Shown piece after piece: positions 34,929-44,151 of a DNA stretch of 64,000 nucleotides; the first letter of the stretch is position 1; the number at the start of each line of letters is the position of its first letter. The position numbers and the translations under genes were made by a program. The stretch comes from CAYJAD01 sp964371835 (lineage in GTDB: Bacteria > Desulfobacterota > Desulfovibrionia > Desulfovibrionales > Desulfovibrionaceae): the NCBI GenBank assembly GCA_964371835.1, contig CAYJOP010000002.1, forward strand, positions 1 to 64,000. The letters are read 5' to 3'. The notes under the pieces were generated by a model. It saw only the letters and a program-made list of their open reading frames with translations, had not been told where the DNA came from and ran no database searches.

Positions 34929-37301
34929 ATGACTCAATTTACAAATTTAAGCAACATTTCATCACAGTTACAGTCCTTTGGTAAAGAGTATCTTGGTCAA
35001 GATGCACCAGGTTCATTCATAAAAGGTACCAAGGGCTTATTTGATAGATTTATATTATGGTTCCGAGGCGACTCAAGCCCCATAGTGGCAAATAATACAC
35101 AAGCCATAAATTCCATATCAAATAGTATTCAAGAAACACTAGGTGAGGAATACTCTGCAAGTTTTCTAAGTTTTATAGATAACGTAAGAAGTGGCTCACG
35201 CCCAGTAAGGTCTGAGCAAATTGCTGTTGCCATAAACCAAACCTTGCACTTAAGAAACGAAACCACTGGTAGGTTTTTCTCATTAGTTAATGATGCATTG
35301 CCTAATGTTATTGATGCAGCTGTTGAAAGATACATGCTTAATCCCGAAGTAAAGCCAAGTCTACGTTTGGCCATTGAGGATTATGTTACTAGAAATTTAC
35401 AGTCAATAGAGGCTATACAGACCCCTTTAAGCGTTGATGCGGCAGTTGAAAGATTAGAAGAAATTGCCAATGACTTAGCTAGCGAAATGCCAAGGACAGT
35501 GTCAGACGAGAATCAAGAGCAAATTAAAACTGACTTACAAAGTAGCTTGGCGGAACATGGTGTAGAATTAGCAACTCCGATGGTTAAAAACTTATCTGAA
35601 GAAGTCGTAAAACTTATGACCAGTAGAGAGTTTGAAACTGCAGTTGAACCGACAAATCTAGCTGAACTTCAAAATGCAGCCATTGAGCGAGTAGTTGGAC
35701 GATTTAATAATCAGCTACAAACAGTGCAAGAATCCACCCTATCAGATGAGCATAAAACAGCTTTAACAAATACATTTTTTGCAAACGGAAAGCTTGTAAG
35801 CGAGCCGCACCTAGCGCTTATTCTTGAATCATTTGAAAGCACAGTCAGTTTTTTCAAAGTTCTATTTCCACATAGGAATTTAATGACTGAAATTAGTGTT
35901 AAAGACGATGCAAAGGAGTTTTGTGATAGCTTGCATGCCAAGCTCAGCCGTTTGGACACACCAGACTTAGCCCCTGATTTAGCTGCAACGCAGACACAAG
36001 CTTTTTATGCTGTATTATTTGGTGCAGCACTACAAGCTCATCAAAACCCATCTGTTGCATTTTTTGATAATTATACACGTTTATTATTAAATACCATGTA
36101 TGATATACAATGCACTCATCCAATTACAGTAATCGACCTTGATGTTACTGCGCAAGTATTAAAGCAAGTGTTTACTGCTGTAGGTACTACCTTCCCCCCT
36201 ACAGTGTTTACTGATGATAGCTTTCTTTCAACTATTGATATTAACAATATTCAGCCTGGTATGTTGCTTTTACCGCATCTGTTTGCAATTGCAGTGAATA
36301 ACGGTGCATCATCAACTCTTCCTCCATTTTTAGAAGGGGATGCTAAGCAACAGATACTTGCTAATTTACGCAGTGAAATTCAATCAACTTTCTTACCATC
36401 AACAGATCAAGCAATAACAAAAAGATACTATGCCGCTGAAAGTGCAATGCAAGAAGGAGATATTGTTAGTTCTAGATACTACGCTGTTGGGTATAGGAAT
36501 AGTGTAGCACTAAGACAAACACTAAATGATTTAGCTCAAGAATTGCCTGAATATGAAAGGATTCGTCAGGCTGTAGCTCAGCATCTAAACGATCTTAAAG
36601 CCCTACAGCCTGATAGTGCAGAGCATAGGGATAAAGAAATAATAATTTTAGAACTTAACGCTCGTCTGAGAGAGATTGGTCAAACAGAACCAGGAAGAAG
36701 ATTCGCCAGTGCATTACAACAACTAGAGCAAGCTCAATCCTTGATGCACTTGCATCAAGCTGCTAATGCAAGAGCGCAAGCATTCGAACGTGCAAGTAGT
36801 GAGTTTGATAAGCGTTTTGAAACTGAGCTGAAAATCATTAGAAGTAATTTTTCTGAAGATTTCCTTAAAGATTTTGATAGATCGTTTGGCATTATGCTTA
36901 ATGGAAATGTGCTTATGCCGGCTAGGGATGCTGATACGGCTGAAGCTAAAATGGCTGTATTTGAAGATATAATCGAAAGCTTTGACGGCGACAAAGTTCT
37001 TGCTGGAAAGGTTTTAAGCCCAATACATCAGGGATTGCCTGCTATAATTATGAATTCCTTGTTAACACTTCCTGATGGCATGAGATATATGGGACTACAA
37101 GAAAAAACTTTAAGTACGAGCACTTCCGTTGAAATTACCGGCCCAGAGGGTGGTGATTATGTGGTTGTTGTGAACTTTTCCAGTCAAAAACCCTCAGGCT
37201 ACGTTGTCTCAAGTCTTTTGTTTAACATGGGCAACTTAGAGTTAGAAACTCCCACATTAACAGTTAGGGATGCACAAGTTATATTTGAAGTTGCAACATA
37301 G
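34929..37301 (+). CDS. Putative T3SS effector 2 (790 aa, unknown family)
   Basis: A 790-residue paralogue of the protein at 31199. Shared blocks include MTQFT at the start, TKGLFDRFILWF, a central FPHRNLMTEIS region, TRLLLNTMYDIQCT, and a C-terminal FLKDFDRSFGIMLNG block. No signal peptide, membrane segment or catalytic motif was recognised. A good terminator follows at 37362. It and its paralogue bracket two chaperone genes and share promoter and leader sequences, so this is probably a tandem-duplicated effector set. Confidence 0.75.
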   Translation: MTQFTNLSNISSQLQSFGKEYLGQDAPGSFIKGTKGLFDRFILWFRGDSSPIVANNTQAINSISNSIQETLGEEYSASFLSFIDNVRSGSRPVRSEQIAVAINQTLHLRNETTGRFFSLVNDALPNVIDAAVERYMLNPEVKPSLRLAIEDYVTRNLQSIEAIQTPLSVDAAVERLEEIANDLASEMPRTVSDENQEQIKTDLQSSLAEHGVELATPMVKNLSEEVVKLMTSREFETAVEPTNLAELQNAAIERVVGRFNNQLQTVQESTLSDEHKTALTNTFFANGKLVSEPHLALILESFESTVSFFKVLFPHRNLMTEISVKDDAKEFCDSLHAKLSRLDTPDLAPDLAATQTQAFYAVLFGAALQAHQNPSVAFFDNYTRLLLNTMYDIQCTHPITVIDLDVTAQVLKQVFTAVGTTFPPTVFTDDSFLSTIDINNIQPGMLLLPHLFAIAVNNGASSTLPPFLEGDAKQQILANLRSEIQSTFLPSTDQAITKRYYAAESAMQEGDIVSSRYYAVGYRNSVALRQTLNDLAQELPEYERIRQAVAQHLNDLKALQPDSAEHRDKEIIILELNARLREIGQTEPGRRFASALQQLEQAQSLMHLHQAANARAQAFERASSEFDKRFETELKIIRSNFSEDFLKDFDRSFGIMLNGNVLMPARDADTAEAKMAVFEDIIESFDGDKVLAGKVLSPIHQGLPAIIMNSLLTLPDGMRYMGLQEKTLSTSTSVEITGPEGGDYVVVVNFSSQKPSGYVVSSLLFNMGNLELETPTLTVRDAQVIFEVAT

Positions 37302-37361
37302 AATTAAGTTGGTGCGTGGCTTATTAAGTAGGTCACAGTATAAATGCTAACTACTTAAAAT

Positions 37362-37404
37362 ATTGGCTCAATTTTATGGTTAAATTGAGCCAATAGCTTT
37401 TTTA
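37362..37404 (+). terminator. Terminator of effector candidate 2
   Basis: Strong hairpin, arms ATTGGCTCAATTT and AAATTGAGCCAAT with a short loop, followed by a run of T (AGCTTTTTTAG). It closes the T3SS island. Confidence 0.9.
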
Positions 37405-37520
37405 GAAGCTAGAGCATAAATGCGCTTTTTTAGTAATTTTATGGCGCAAAAAATAAGTTTTTTAAGCGTAGACTATGGTGTTTTTATTGCAGAAAAATCT
37501 AACGGCTATAAAACAAAATT

Positions 37521-37555
37521 GCCTTGCGTGTGACTCACACAAGGCTTATTTTTCC
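37521..37555. terminator. Bidirectional terminator-like hairpin
   Basis: Imperfect hairpin GCCTTGCGTGTG / CACACAAGGC with a T-run on the right (TTATTTTTCC) and an A-rich left flank. The rest of the 37302-37711 gap shows no gene. It may end the leftward sqdB transcript. Confidence 0.65.
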
Positions 37556-37711
37556 TAAGCAGACAGTGTTTTTTCATTCTTATAATGACCTTTTAAGGGC
37601 GAGGCATTATATTTTTACTCTTAATGTGCTTGCTGGCATAGTTGGAAGATATTGGTGTACGAGCGCTAAGAAATTGAAAATTAATTTCTTTTAACTTGAA
37701 AATGATTACGA

Positions 37712-38914
37712 TTAAAGATGCTCTTTACCTATAAGGTCAATGCTCTTGCTTGAATTCCAAAGTGAAGTACAAATTATCTTTTTAAGGTCACAGCGATGCT
37801 TGTTTTTTTCAACGGTGTGGCAAATTTCGTGTATGAGTTCGTCCTTTAGTAAAATGGGCGTAAGGCCAAGGTTTTTTAAGCCTTCATTGTGTACGCTTAA
37901 GGAGTTTACTTCTGATTCTTCTCTTGGGTCAAGGTAATGTCGAATGCTTGCGCCTGTATGTTTAGCCACAAGCTTAGCTAGCGCAAGCACCTCTTGTACC
38001 TCTGTTGCTTGGTTGAAAATGCGCACAGGCTCGCCGTGTTCAGGTGGATTTTCTAAAACCAAGCGTATGCACTCCACAGTGTTTTGTAAATGGATGAAAG
38101 CTCTTGTTTGCCCACCAGAGCCATGTACAGTGAGTGGATGATTAAGTATACTTTGCATGAGAAAGCGGTTAAGTACAGTGCCATAATCACCATCATAATC
38201 AAATCTATTTACCAAACGCTCGTCAAGTTTTGTCTCATGCGTGGCTGTGCCCCAAACTATGCCTTGGTGCAAGTCAGTTATGCGTACCCCATCATTTTTA
38301 TTGTAAAAATAAAAGAAAAGAGCGTCTTGGCATTTGGTCATGTGGTAAATGCTGCCAGGTGATGGGGGGTAGGGAATGGTGCGCTCAAGGCATTTACCGT
38401 CGGGGGTGGTTATGGAAACAGGCAAATAACCTTCAGGTATGGGCATATTTATGGATTCATACCCATAAACGCCCATGCTGCCAAGGTGAATAAGATGAGT
38501 ATCTTGCCCTGACTCAACAATGGCACAAAGAATATTATGCGTGGCACGCAAATTATTGTCCACTGTATAACGCTTGCTATTAGCATTGCGCATGGAATAA
38601 GGCGCAGCACGCTGTTCAGCAAAGTGTATGATGGCATCAGGGCGTATATTTTCGATGCAGTGTAAAAGAGCAGAATAATTTTCGGCAACATCTAGGTGGA
38701 TAAAATCAATTTGCTTGCCGCTAACTTCCTTCCATGCGCTTAAACGTGTTTCAATGGAGCAAATTGGCGTTAGGGAGTCAATTCCTAAATCAATATCAAT
38801 TTTACGACGCGACAAATTGTCAACAATAACAACGTCATGCCCATGCTGTGAAAGGTGTAAAGCTGTGGGCCAACCACAAAACCCGTCACCACCGAGAATT
38901 AGAACTATACTCAT
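37712..38914 (-). CDS. sqdB: UDP-sulfoquinovose synthase-like enzyme
   Basis: A 400-residue extended-SDR enzyme. It has the dinucleotide-binding motif GGDGFCGW at the N-terminus, then LVIVDNLSRRKID-type context, HFAEQRAAPYSM, the YHMTK active-site pair, TDLHQGIVWG, and GQTRAFIHLQNTVECI. These blocks match SQD1/SqdB, which join sulfite to UDP-glucose, more closely than ordinary UDP-glucose epimerases. A bacterium that makes sulfite by sulfate reduction has the substrate at hand. The product could feed a sulfolipid or a surface glycan; no SqdX-like transferase is adjacent. Confidence 0.85.
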   Translation of the reverse strand: MSIVLILGGDGFCGWPTALHLSQHGHDVVIVDNLSRRKIDIDLGIDSLTPICSIETRLSAWKEVSGKQIDFIHLDVAENYSALLHCIENIRPDAIIHFAEQRAAPYSMRNANSKRYTVDNNLRATHNILCAIVESGQDTHLIHLGSMGVYGYESINMPIPEGYLPVSITTPDGKCLERTIPYPPSPGSIYHMTKCQDALFFYFYNKNDGVRITDLHQGIVWGTATHETKLDERLVNRFDYDGDYGTVLNRFLMQSILNHPLTVHGSGGQTRAFIHLQNTVECIRLVLENPPEHGEPVRIFNQATEVQEVLALAKLVAKHTGASIRHYLDPREESEVNSLSVHNEGLKNLGLTPILLKDELIHEICHTVEKNKHRCDLKKIICTSLWNSSKSIDLIGKEHL

Positions 38915-39166
38915 TTTTGCACTTCATTGTTATTACAGTGTATTGGCTGTACACCAGTACAGCGATTTTAGTGTAAAAAAATACATAATATTTGTAACCA
39001 TATGCTTTACTACGAATTTCGTCAAATTATTTATTTGGTCATGAGCCTGTTTCTTGCCTATTACAAGTTTGTAAAAAGCTTCCATTTTTTTAAATGTATA
39101 CATTGAAAATGAGCCAATAATTGCTAAAATTGGCAAGTGCGGCAGGTCTAAAGTCGAAGGGACAAA
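38915..39166. other. Intergenic region upstream of sqdB
   Basis: No gene. One small perfect hairpin, GCTGTAC-ACCA-GTACAGC, at 38946-38963, lies about 30 bases before the sqdB start and could be an operator. The rest is AT-rich. The repeat at 39167 follows. Confidence 0.4.
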
Positions 39167-39457
39167 TAGTTAGTCGATGCTGAACAACACACTTTAGCGT
39201 GCTGTTCAGAGAGGCACGTTGCCTTCAAATACCCCTTTGGGGACGCCAGAAGTGAATTCTGGCTTATTTTACGGCACGCGAAATTTTTCTTACAGAAAAA
39301 TTTCGGTAGTCGGCACTAAGAAACAGTATTTTGGCAGCATAAAATGCCAGAAAGTTGTATTTTATACGCTTGTTTCTGGCATTTTTATTTGCTCATTTTT
39401 AGTTAAAAATGTTTTGTTTTCGTTGTGTTATGTGCTTTTTCAGTGCCGACTAGTTAG
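39167..39457 (+). repeat. ~285-bp multi-hairpin dispersed repeat, copy 1
   Basis: Nearly identical to 50379-50673. The ends are imperfect inverted repeats (AGTCGATGCTGAA at left; complement of right end AGTCGGCACTGAA), with TAGTTAG directly repeated at both edges 284 bases apart. Inside are hairpins: the TGAACAACAC arm at left, CCCC-TTT-GGGG, GCCAGAA...TTCTGGC, CGAAATTTTTC...GAAAAATTTCG, and AAAATGCCAGAAA...TTTCTGGCATTTT. It ends 10 bases before the stop codon of the deacetylase gene. A 92-codon open frame inside is not believed to be coding. Confidence 0.9.
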
Positions 39458-39466
39458 CACAAAAAT

Positions 39467-40465
39467 TTATGGGTGCCAGTCACCTGGTAGGGAATAGGAA
39501 TTTTTATGAAGTTCTGGAATATGAAAATCGCAATCCGTGGCAAATTGGCCCAAGCTAACACCCTTAACTGGAACCTGCCCATGTAACCAATGCAAAAACT
39601 TTTTTGCCCTTTCAATTACTTTATTCACGCTTGCTTGATCAGGTAGATGTGGTGTTGCGCCTGGGGCAACTTCTGTTGAGTGCCAAGTTAAATTGAGCAC
39701 CCTGTCCCCACGAGCAAGCATGACAAGTGCCGCAGCCTTCATGTATGCAAGACTATGATGCACAGGGCTTGGTAGCATGACCAAGGTTTTATGCCAACTA
39801 TGCTTAAGTAGCGCTGGTGCATTGTACATGGCCTTTTGCACGCAGGCAAAATTGGGCATAAGCGGTACTGAGGTATCTGGAATTTCAATAATATTGCGAC
39901 CACCCACTTGAACTTTGTAGGGTTGGGTGGGTGCTAAGAAATGATCGCGCCAATTTTTTGCATATTGCCAAGGGCGAATGGAAGAATCAACAACAACTCC
40001 ATGTTCCTCTAAAATGGGCCACATTTCTCGTGGCATATCCCAACGACCCATGCGAAAAGTCGTTGCATCGTGCCCACAAAAATCTTTCGCCGCGTCAAAT
40101 ATGGCCTTAAATTTAGCTCGCAAGGCCTCACGGTCAAAGTCTTTTGATTCAATGTAGGGATACATATACGCACCTTGTTCAGATGCTGAATAAGGCGGTG
40201 TGCACCAATAATGCAGGTGCACACCAATTTCTGAATTATAATCACGCCGCATGAGCTCAAGCACTTGGCGGCTTTTTGCGTCTGTAAAAACAGGATGAGT
40301 GCAAACCAGAGTTAATGGTATGCCACATTCCGTAGTTAATGGGGCAAGACTAGGCAAGTGGGCCACATTGTCCACTGTGCCTTGTCGAGGGTAGCGGCCA
40401 GAAAAAAGACCTTCCTCCTCAACATCAATGACAATGCTTACATATAGAGGTTCTTTTCTCATCAT
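39467..40465 (-). CDS. Polysaccharide deacetylase (NodB-like) family protein
   Basis: A 332-residue protein of the NodB-like carbohydrate esterase superfamily. It has an N-terminal strand with acidic metal-site candidate (YVSIVIDVEEEGLF), an H-x-H pair in EIGVHLHYWC, a TFRMGRWDM strand and a late His in LTWHSTEVAPG. It may remove acetyl groups from a surface glycan. It lies between sqdB and an MFS transporter gene, all leftward and closely packed. A repeat is inserted just past its stop, so the last few residues may have been altered. Confidence 0.75.
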   Translation of the reverse strand: MMRKEPLYVSIVIDVEEEGLFSGRYPRQGTVDNVAHLPSLAPLTTECGIPLTLVCTHPVFTDAKSRQVLELMRRDYNSEIGVHLHYWCTPPYSASEQGAYMYPYIESKDFDREALRAKFKAIFDAAKDFCGHDATTFRMGRWDMPREMWPILEEHGVVVDSSIRPWQYAKNWRDHFLAPTQPYKVQVGGRNIIEIPDTSVPLMPNFACVQKAMYNAPALLKHSWHKTLVMLPSPVHHSLAYMKAAALVMLARGDRVLNLTWHSTEVAPGATPHLPDQASVNKVIERAKKFLHWLHGQVPVKGVSLGQFATDCDFHIPELHKNSYSLPGDWHP

Positions 40466-40468
40466 GAA

Positions 40469-41722
40469 TTATATTAGCTCGCTATCTTTTTCTCTCATGA
40501 AGAATGAAGCTAAAAAACTCATACCAGATGTTATAATAAATAACAAAGTTACAGGCTTAAACATTTCTGGTGTAAGTTTGTCAGTATAACCAGCATTATC
40601 AACTAAGAGACCAATCAAAGGCTGGTAAAGAGCTGTTATGAGCATGCAAATGGAGTACACAAGTCCATTGGCTGTGCCGGCAATATTCTTGGGGTAAATT
40701 TCCCTTGAAACCACCATATACAAACCACCTGGGGCAGTGAGAATAACAGACAAGCTAATGCCCCAAGCAAAAATCTCTGTGGTCCCAAAACTACCATTAC
40801 GGAAAAACAAATAAAGCATTGTTAAAAACAACATACCAGTGGCAAAAATAATGGTTTTTTTGCGTGATTTAACTTTGGAAGCAATACTTGCAAATAAAAT
40901 TGGCGTAATCATAGTTGTGGTTGCGGCAATGCTGAGCAAGGTGCTCATTTCCACGCGGCTTAACCCCACCACATGGGTATAATAAAGTCCAGACCAAACA
41001 CCAACAAAGCCAAACAAAATTGCAGCATTAAATGTAAACACAATGGCAATCATCCAGAAATTCCACTTGCTCAAAATAAATTTGATGGACTTCATAACTG
41101 GCATGCTGGGTTCTTTTTCTGTTTCTTTTTCTGTTTGGTTACTATTTGGTGGATGATCTTTGAAAAAGAACCAAACAGCAAAAGTTGCCACAAGGGAAAT
41201 AGTCGCTATGCCTTGGGTTGTCATCCTCCAACCAAAATTCTCCACAAAATAAGCCAGTGGAACGCCTGCAAGGGCTGATGCCATGCCCACAGCACCAGCA
41301 AGAATTGTGGTTACGATAATCATGTATACTTTTTGGCTAAACCAATTGGATAGAGTTTTGTAAATGGGCATAAGTATAAGTGCGCAACCAATACCAATGA
41401 CCAAGCGACCCATAAATGCCATGCTAGCGCTTGGGGCAACGGCAAATAAAAAAGTACCAATGGAGGTAAGAGCAAAAGCTAGAGTTACGAGTTTTCTGGG
41501 GGAATATTTATCGGCAAAAATTCCACTTGGAATTTGTAAAATTGCATAAGGATAAAAATACGAAGATGCAAGTAAGCCCATAAATGCAGCATTTACTTGT
41601 AAATCATTCATAATGTCACTGGCCATGACGGCGGGGCTCATGCGGTCAAAGACTGCAATGGTGTAGAGCAATATGGCTATGAGCAATACAAGCCAGCGTT
41701 TGGGATTTTGATATTCTTGCAT
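40469..41722 (-). CDS. MFS transporter (anion/sugar-acid symporter-like)
   Basis: A 417-residue protein with twelve membrane helices and the MFS motif GIFADKYSPRKLV between helices 2 and 3. The start at 41722 directly follows the mutL stop (TAATATG), giving coupled translation. Resemblance is to the anion:cation symporter group. The substrate is unknown; sitting with sqdB and a deacetylase suggests an organic acid or sugar derivative. Confidence 0.85.
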   Translation of the reverse strand: MQEYQNPKRWLVLLIAILLYTIAVFDRMSPAVMASDIMNDLQVNAAFMGLLASSYFYPYAILQIPSGIFADKYSPRKLVTLAFALTSIGTFLFAVAPSASMAFMGRLVIGIGCALILMPIYKTLSNWFSQKVYMIIVTTILAGAVGMASALAGVPLAYFVENFGWRMTTQGIATISLVATFAVWFFFKDHPPNSNQTEKETEKEPSMPVMKSIKFILSKWNFWMIAIVFTFNAAILFGFVGVWSGLYYTHVVGLSRVEMSTLLSIAATTTMITPILFASIASKVKSRKKTIIFATGMLFLTMLYLFFRNGSFGTTEIFAWGISLSVILTAPGGLYMVVSREIYPKNIAGTANGLVYSICMLITALYQPLIGLLVDNAGYTDKLTPEMFKPVTLLFIITSGMSFLASFFMREKDSELI

Positions 41723-41723
41723 A

Positions 41724-43706
41724 TTATTTTCTCTTGAACATTTTTTCCAATTCATTGGAAGTTAGACGCAAAACGCAGGGGCGCCCATGTGGACAAAAGT
41801 CACGATCTGGGGTTTCAAGCCACTGCTTAATAAGACCCATAACTTCGTCAGTAGTAAGTTGTTGTCCAGCTTTAATAGACGCTCTACAAGCAAATAATAC
41901 AAAGATGGCATTTAGGTCGTCTTTGCGTCCTGCCAACGCTTCTCGTAAAAAGAGATTGGCTTCCGATCTACTCAGTGCGGCTGGTAGGGCTTTTATGTAT
42001 AGGATTTGTTGTTCAAGTTCAAGCACAAATCCAAGTTTTTCTAAAGATGGTCGCAAAGTTATGGCTCGCTCCACTTCTGATGCATGCAAACTAATTTCCA
42101 AAGGCAAAGCCAACAGCTGACCGCTACCCATGAGGGCATCATTTTGCATTTTATTAAATAAAATACGCTCATGTATGGCGTGTTGGTCCAAAAGCAACAA
42201 GCAATCTTCATTGGAGCGCAACACAAGGTAGGTATTATCAATTTGCCCAAAATACTGCAAATTACCGATGCTTGCCACGTTGGGTACTGTGACAGCATTA
42301 ATACTACTTGGTGTATAATCAGCGTCTTGAGTGGGTGTGCTTAGCACTTGGGAATATGATTCATAGCTTACACTGCCATGCAAGCAAGGCCCGAAGGATG
42401 AATTTTCTTCATGCAAGCCTGAGCTGTGAGCTGACATAGGCACAGTTGATGCTGTGGTGTTGTAAGCAAGGTCTGCGGATGCAAAAGAAAGTTCAGCTGC
42501 GCTAGAACTAACAGCATGTGAGGTGGAATGGTTTGCATTTTGAGCATGGTGAATGGAAGGAGGTGACTTCTTTTGGGCCATGATAGATTCACTATCAAGT
42601 CTGCCCCAAAACCCTTTGGGTCTTGAGTCTTGCAAATTATGCTGGGCAGATGCGGTGTGGTCATGTTCATGTAGTTTGCCCATATTTTCAAAATCATACT
42701 TTTCAAGCATGCCTTGTATGCCACGGCGCACAGCAGAAAAAACAGCAGAGCTATCTCTAAAGCGTATTTCAGTTTTGGCAGGGTGTACGTTTACGTCGAT
42801 TTCTTCAGGGTTTATTTCTATAAAAATGACTACTTGCGGAAAATCCTTAGTGGTTAATCGCCCTTTGTAAGCTTCACGCACAGCAGCAAGCAAGGTTCTA
42901 TCCTGAATGGAACGACCATTCACATAGAATAAAATTCTATCGGCACGAGGTTGGCTAGTTTGCGGTAAGGAAGCTAGACCATGAGTGCGAATGCCATGAT
43001 GAGTGTTGTCAAACTTGCGCATGGACTCCATAATCAGCGGTGGCCAAATGATGGCAAGTCGTTCAAAAAGGCTTTGCTCAGGGGCAAACTTTAAAGTTTC
43101 ACGTCCGCCAAGGTTTAGGCTAAACCCCACATGGTTTTGGGCAATGGCAAGTTTTGTAAGCCATTCCTGAGCTTTTTTATTTTCAGTGCTAGGGCTTTTT
43201 AAAAATTTCAATCGTGCAGGAATATTTGCAAAAAGGTCACGAACCTCAACCACTGTGCCCTTGGGTAGTGGAGCAGGTGTACTGTTTTTAATATGTCCAA
43301 ATTCTACCAGCAAAGAGTGTCCAATATTATCTTGGTCTTGCTCCGCACTTAAAGTGGAAGTTATGGAAAAACGAGAAACAGAGGCAATGCTAGGTAGGGC
43401 TTCGCCTCGAAAGCCATATGAATATATAGACAAAAGGTCGTTCAAGTCTTGAATTTTGCTTGTGGCATGGCGAGTTACGGCAAGTTCTAGCTCATCTTTT
43501 GCAATGCCATAGCCATTATCTTGCACTTTTATTAGGCTTTGTCCGCCATTTTCAAGGTGGATTGAAATTTGTGTGGCCTTGGCATCAAGGGCATTTTCCA
43601 CAAGCTCTTTGAGCACAGAGGCTGGACGCTCGACCACCTCTCCTGCGGCAATTTGATTGCGTAATTCTGGGGAAAGTAAATTTATGGATTGTCGCTTAAA
43701 ACTCAT
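41724..43706 (-). CDS. mutL: DNA mismatch repair protein MutL
   Basis: A 660-residue MutL. GHKL ATPase motifs lie at the N-terminus (ELVENALDAKA; DNGYGI; YGFRGEALPSIASVS), with a long variable linker and a C-terminal dimerisation domain. The endonuclease motif DQHA-x2-E-x4-E reads DQHAIHERILFN, so the last acidic residue is Asn; the CPHGRP motif is kept. Its stop codon overlaps the start of the MFS gene region by 2 bases. Confidence 0.97.
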   Translation of the reverse strand: MSFKRQSINLLSPELRNQIAAGEVVERPASVLKELVENALDAKATQISIHLENGGQSLIKVQDNGYGIAKDELELAVTRHATSKIQDLNDLLSIYSYGFRGEALPSIASVSRFSITSTLSAEQDQDNIGHSLLVEFGHIKNSTPAPLPKGTVVEVRDLFANIPARLKFLKSPSTENKKAQEWLTKLAIAQNHVGFSLNLGGRETLKFAPEQSLFERLAIIWPPLIMESMRKFDNTHHGIRTHGLASLPQTSQPRADRILFYVNGRSIQDRTLLAAVREAYKGRLTTKDFPQVVIFIEINPEEIDVNVHPAKTEIRFRDSSAVFSAVRRGIQGMLEKYDFENMGKLHEHDHTASAQHNLQDSRPKGFWGRLDSESIMAQKKSPPSIHHAQNANHSTSHAVSSSAAELSFASADLAYNTTASTVPMSAHSSGLHEENSSFGPCLHGSVSYESYSQVLSTPTQDADYTPSSINAVTVPNVASIGNLQYFGQIDNTYLVLRSNEDCLLLLDQHAIHERILFNKMQNDALMGSGQLLALPLEISLHASEVERAITLRPSLEKLGFVLELEQQILYIKALPAALSRSEANLFLREALAGRKDDLNAIFVLFACRASIKAGQQLTTDEVMGLIKQWLETPDRDFCPHGRPCVLRLTSNELEKMFKRK

Positions 43707-43817
43707 GTGTTAATTATAGTCATTTATACAAAAAGGGCAAGGTCCATACAAAGGGTCTTGCCTAAGCAGATTTTAGTAGTTATATTCCATCCTAGAACAA
43801 TATCAAAGGAGAATACT

Positions 43818-44123
43818 ATGCAAAAGTATGATACTTCAAAGCATATTGAAATTATTCCTTATATAAATACTAAGGGTTATGATCCAGAAATGCTATTTGT
43901 GGAATGCGCCAAATGCGGAAATCCCATAATTTGGGAGAAGGGCCGCTCCACTGAAATTTTAGAAGGTGCTGGCATTGACCCACTGGAACTTGACGCACAA
44001 TGTCTACTTGTAACTGATGGTTGCCCACGTTGCTCGCGTGGGGGGCTTTACAATGTGCAAATTTTCAGAGTTCAATCACCAGCAAAGAGCATGAGCCCTG
44101 TGGGCCTTACTGGTAACGCTTAA
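43818..44123 (+). CDS. Small zinc-ribbon-like protein
   Basis: A 101-residue protein; the start at 43818 has AAAGGAG upstream. It has two CxxC pairs (ECAKCGN and GCPRCSR) about 45 residues apart, as in a zinc ribbon. Similar small proteins are known in Desulfovibrio relatives, but the function is unknown. It shares the strand with bioB 28 bases downstream. Confidence 0.75.
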   Translation: MQKYDTSKHIEIIPYINTKGYDPEMLFVECAKCGNPIIWEKGRSTEILEGAGIDPLELDAQCLLVTDGCPRCSRGGLYNVQIFRVQSPAKSMSPVGLTGNA

Positions 44124-44151
44124 ATTTATTATGTCATAACAGATTGTTATA

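Noticed and set aside
39219..39497. A 92-codon open frame (MPSNTPLGTPEVNS...) also present at 50434
   Set aside because: It lies inside the multi-hairpin repeat, has no ribosome-binding sequence, and the divergent copy at 45122 lacks the start. Changes between copies preserve hairpins rather than codons.
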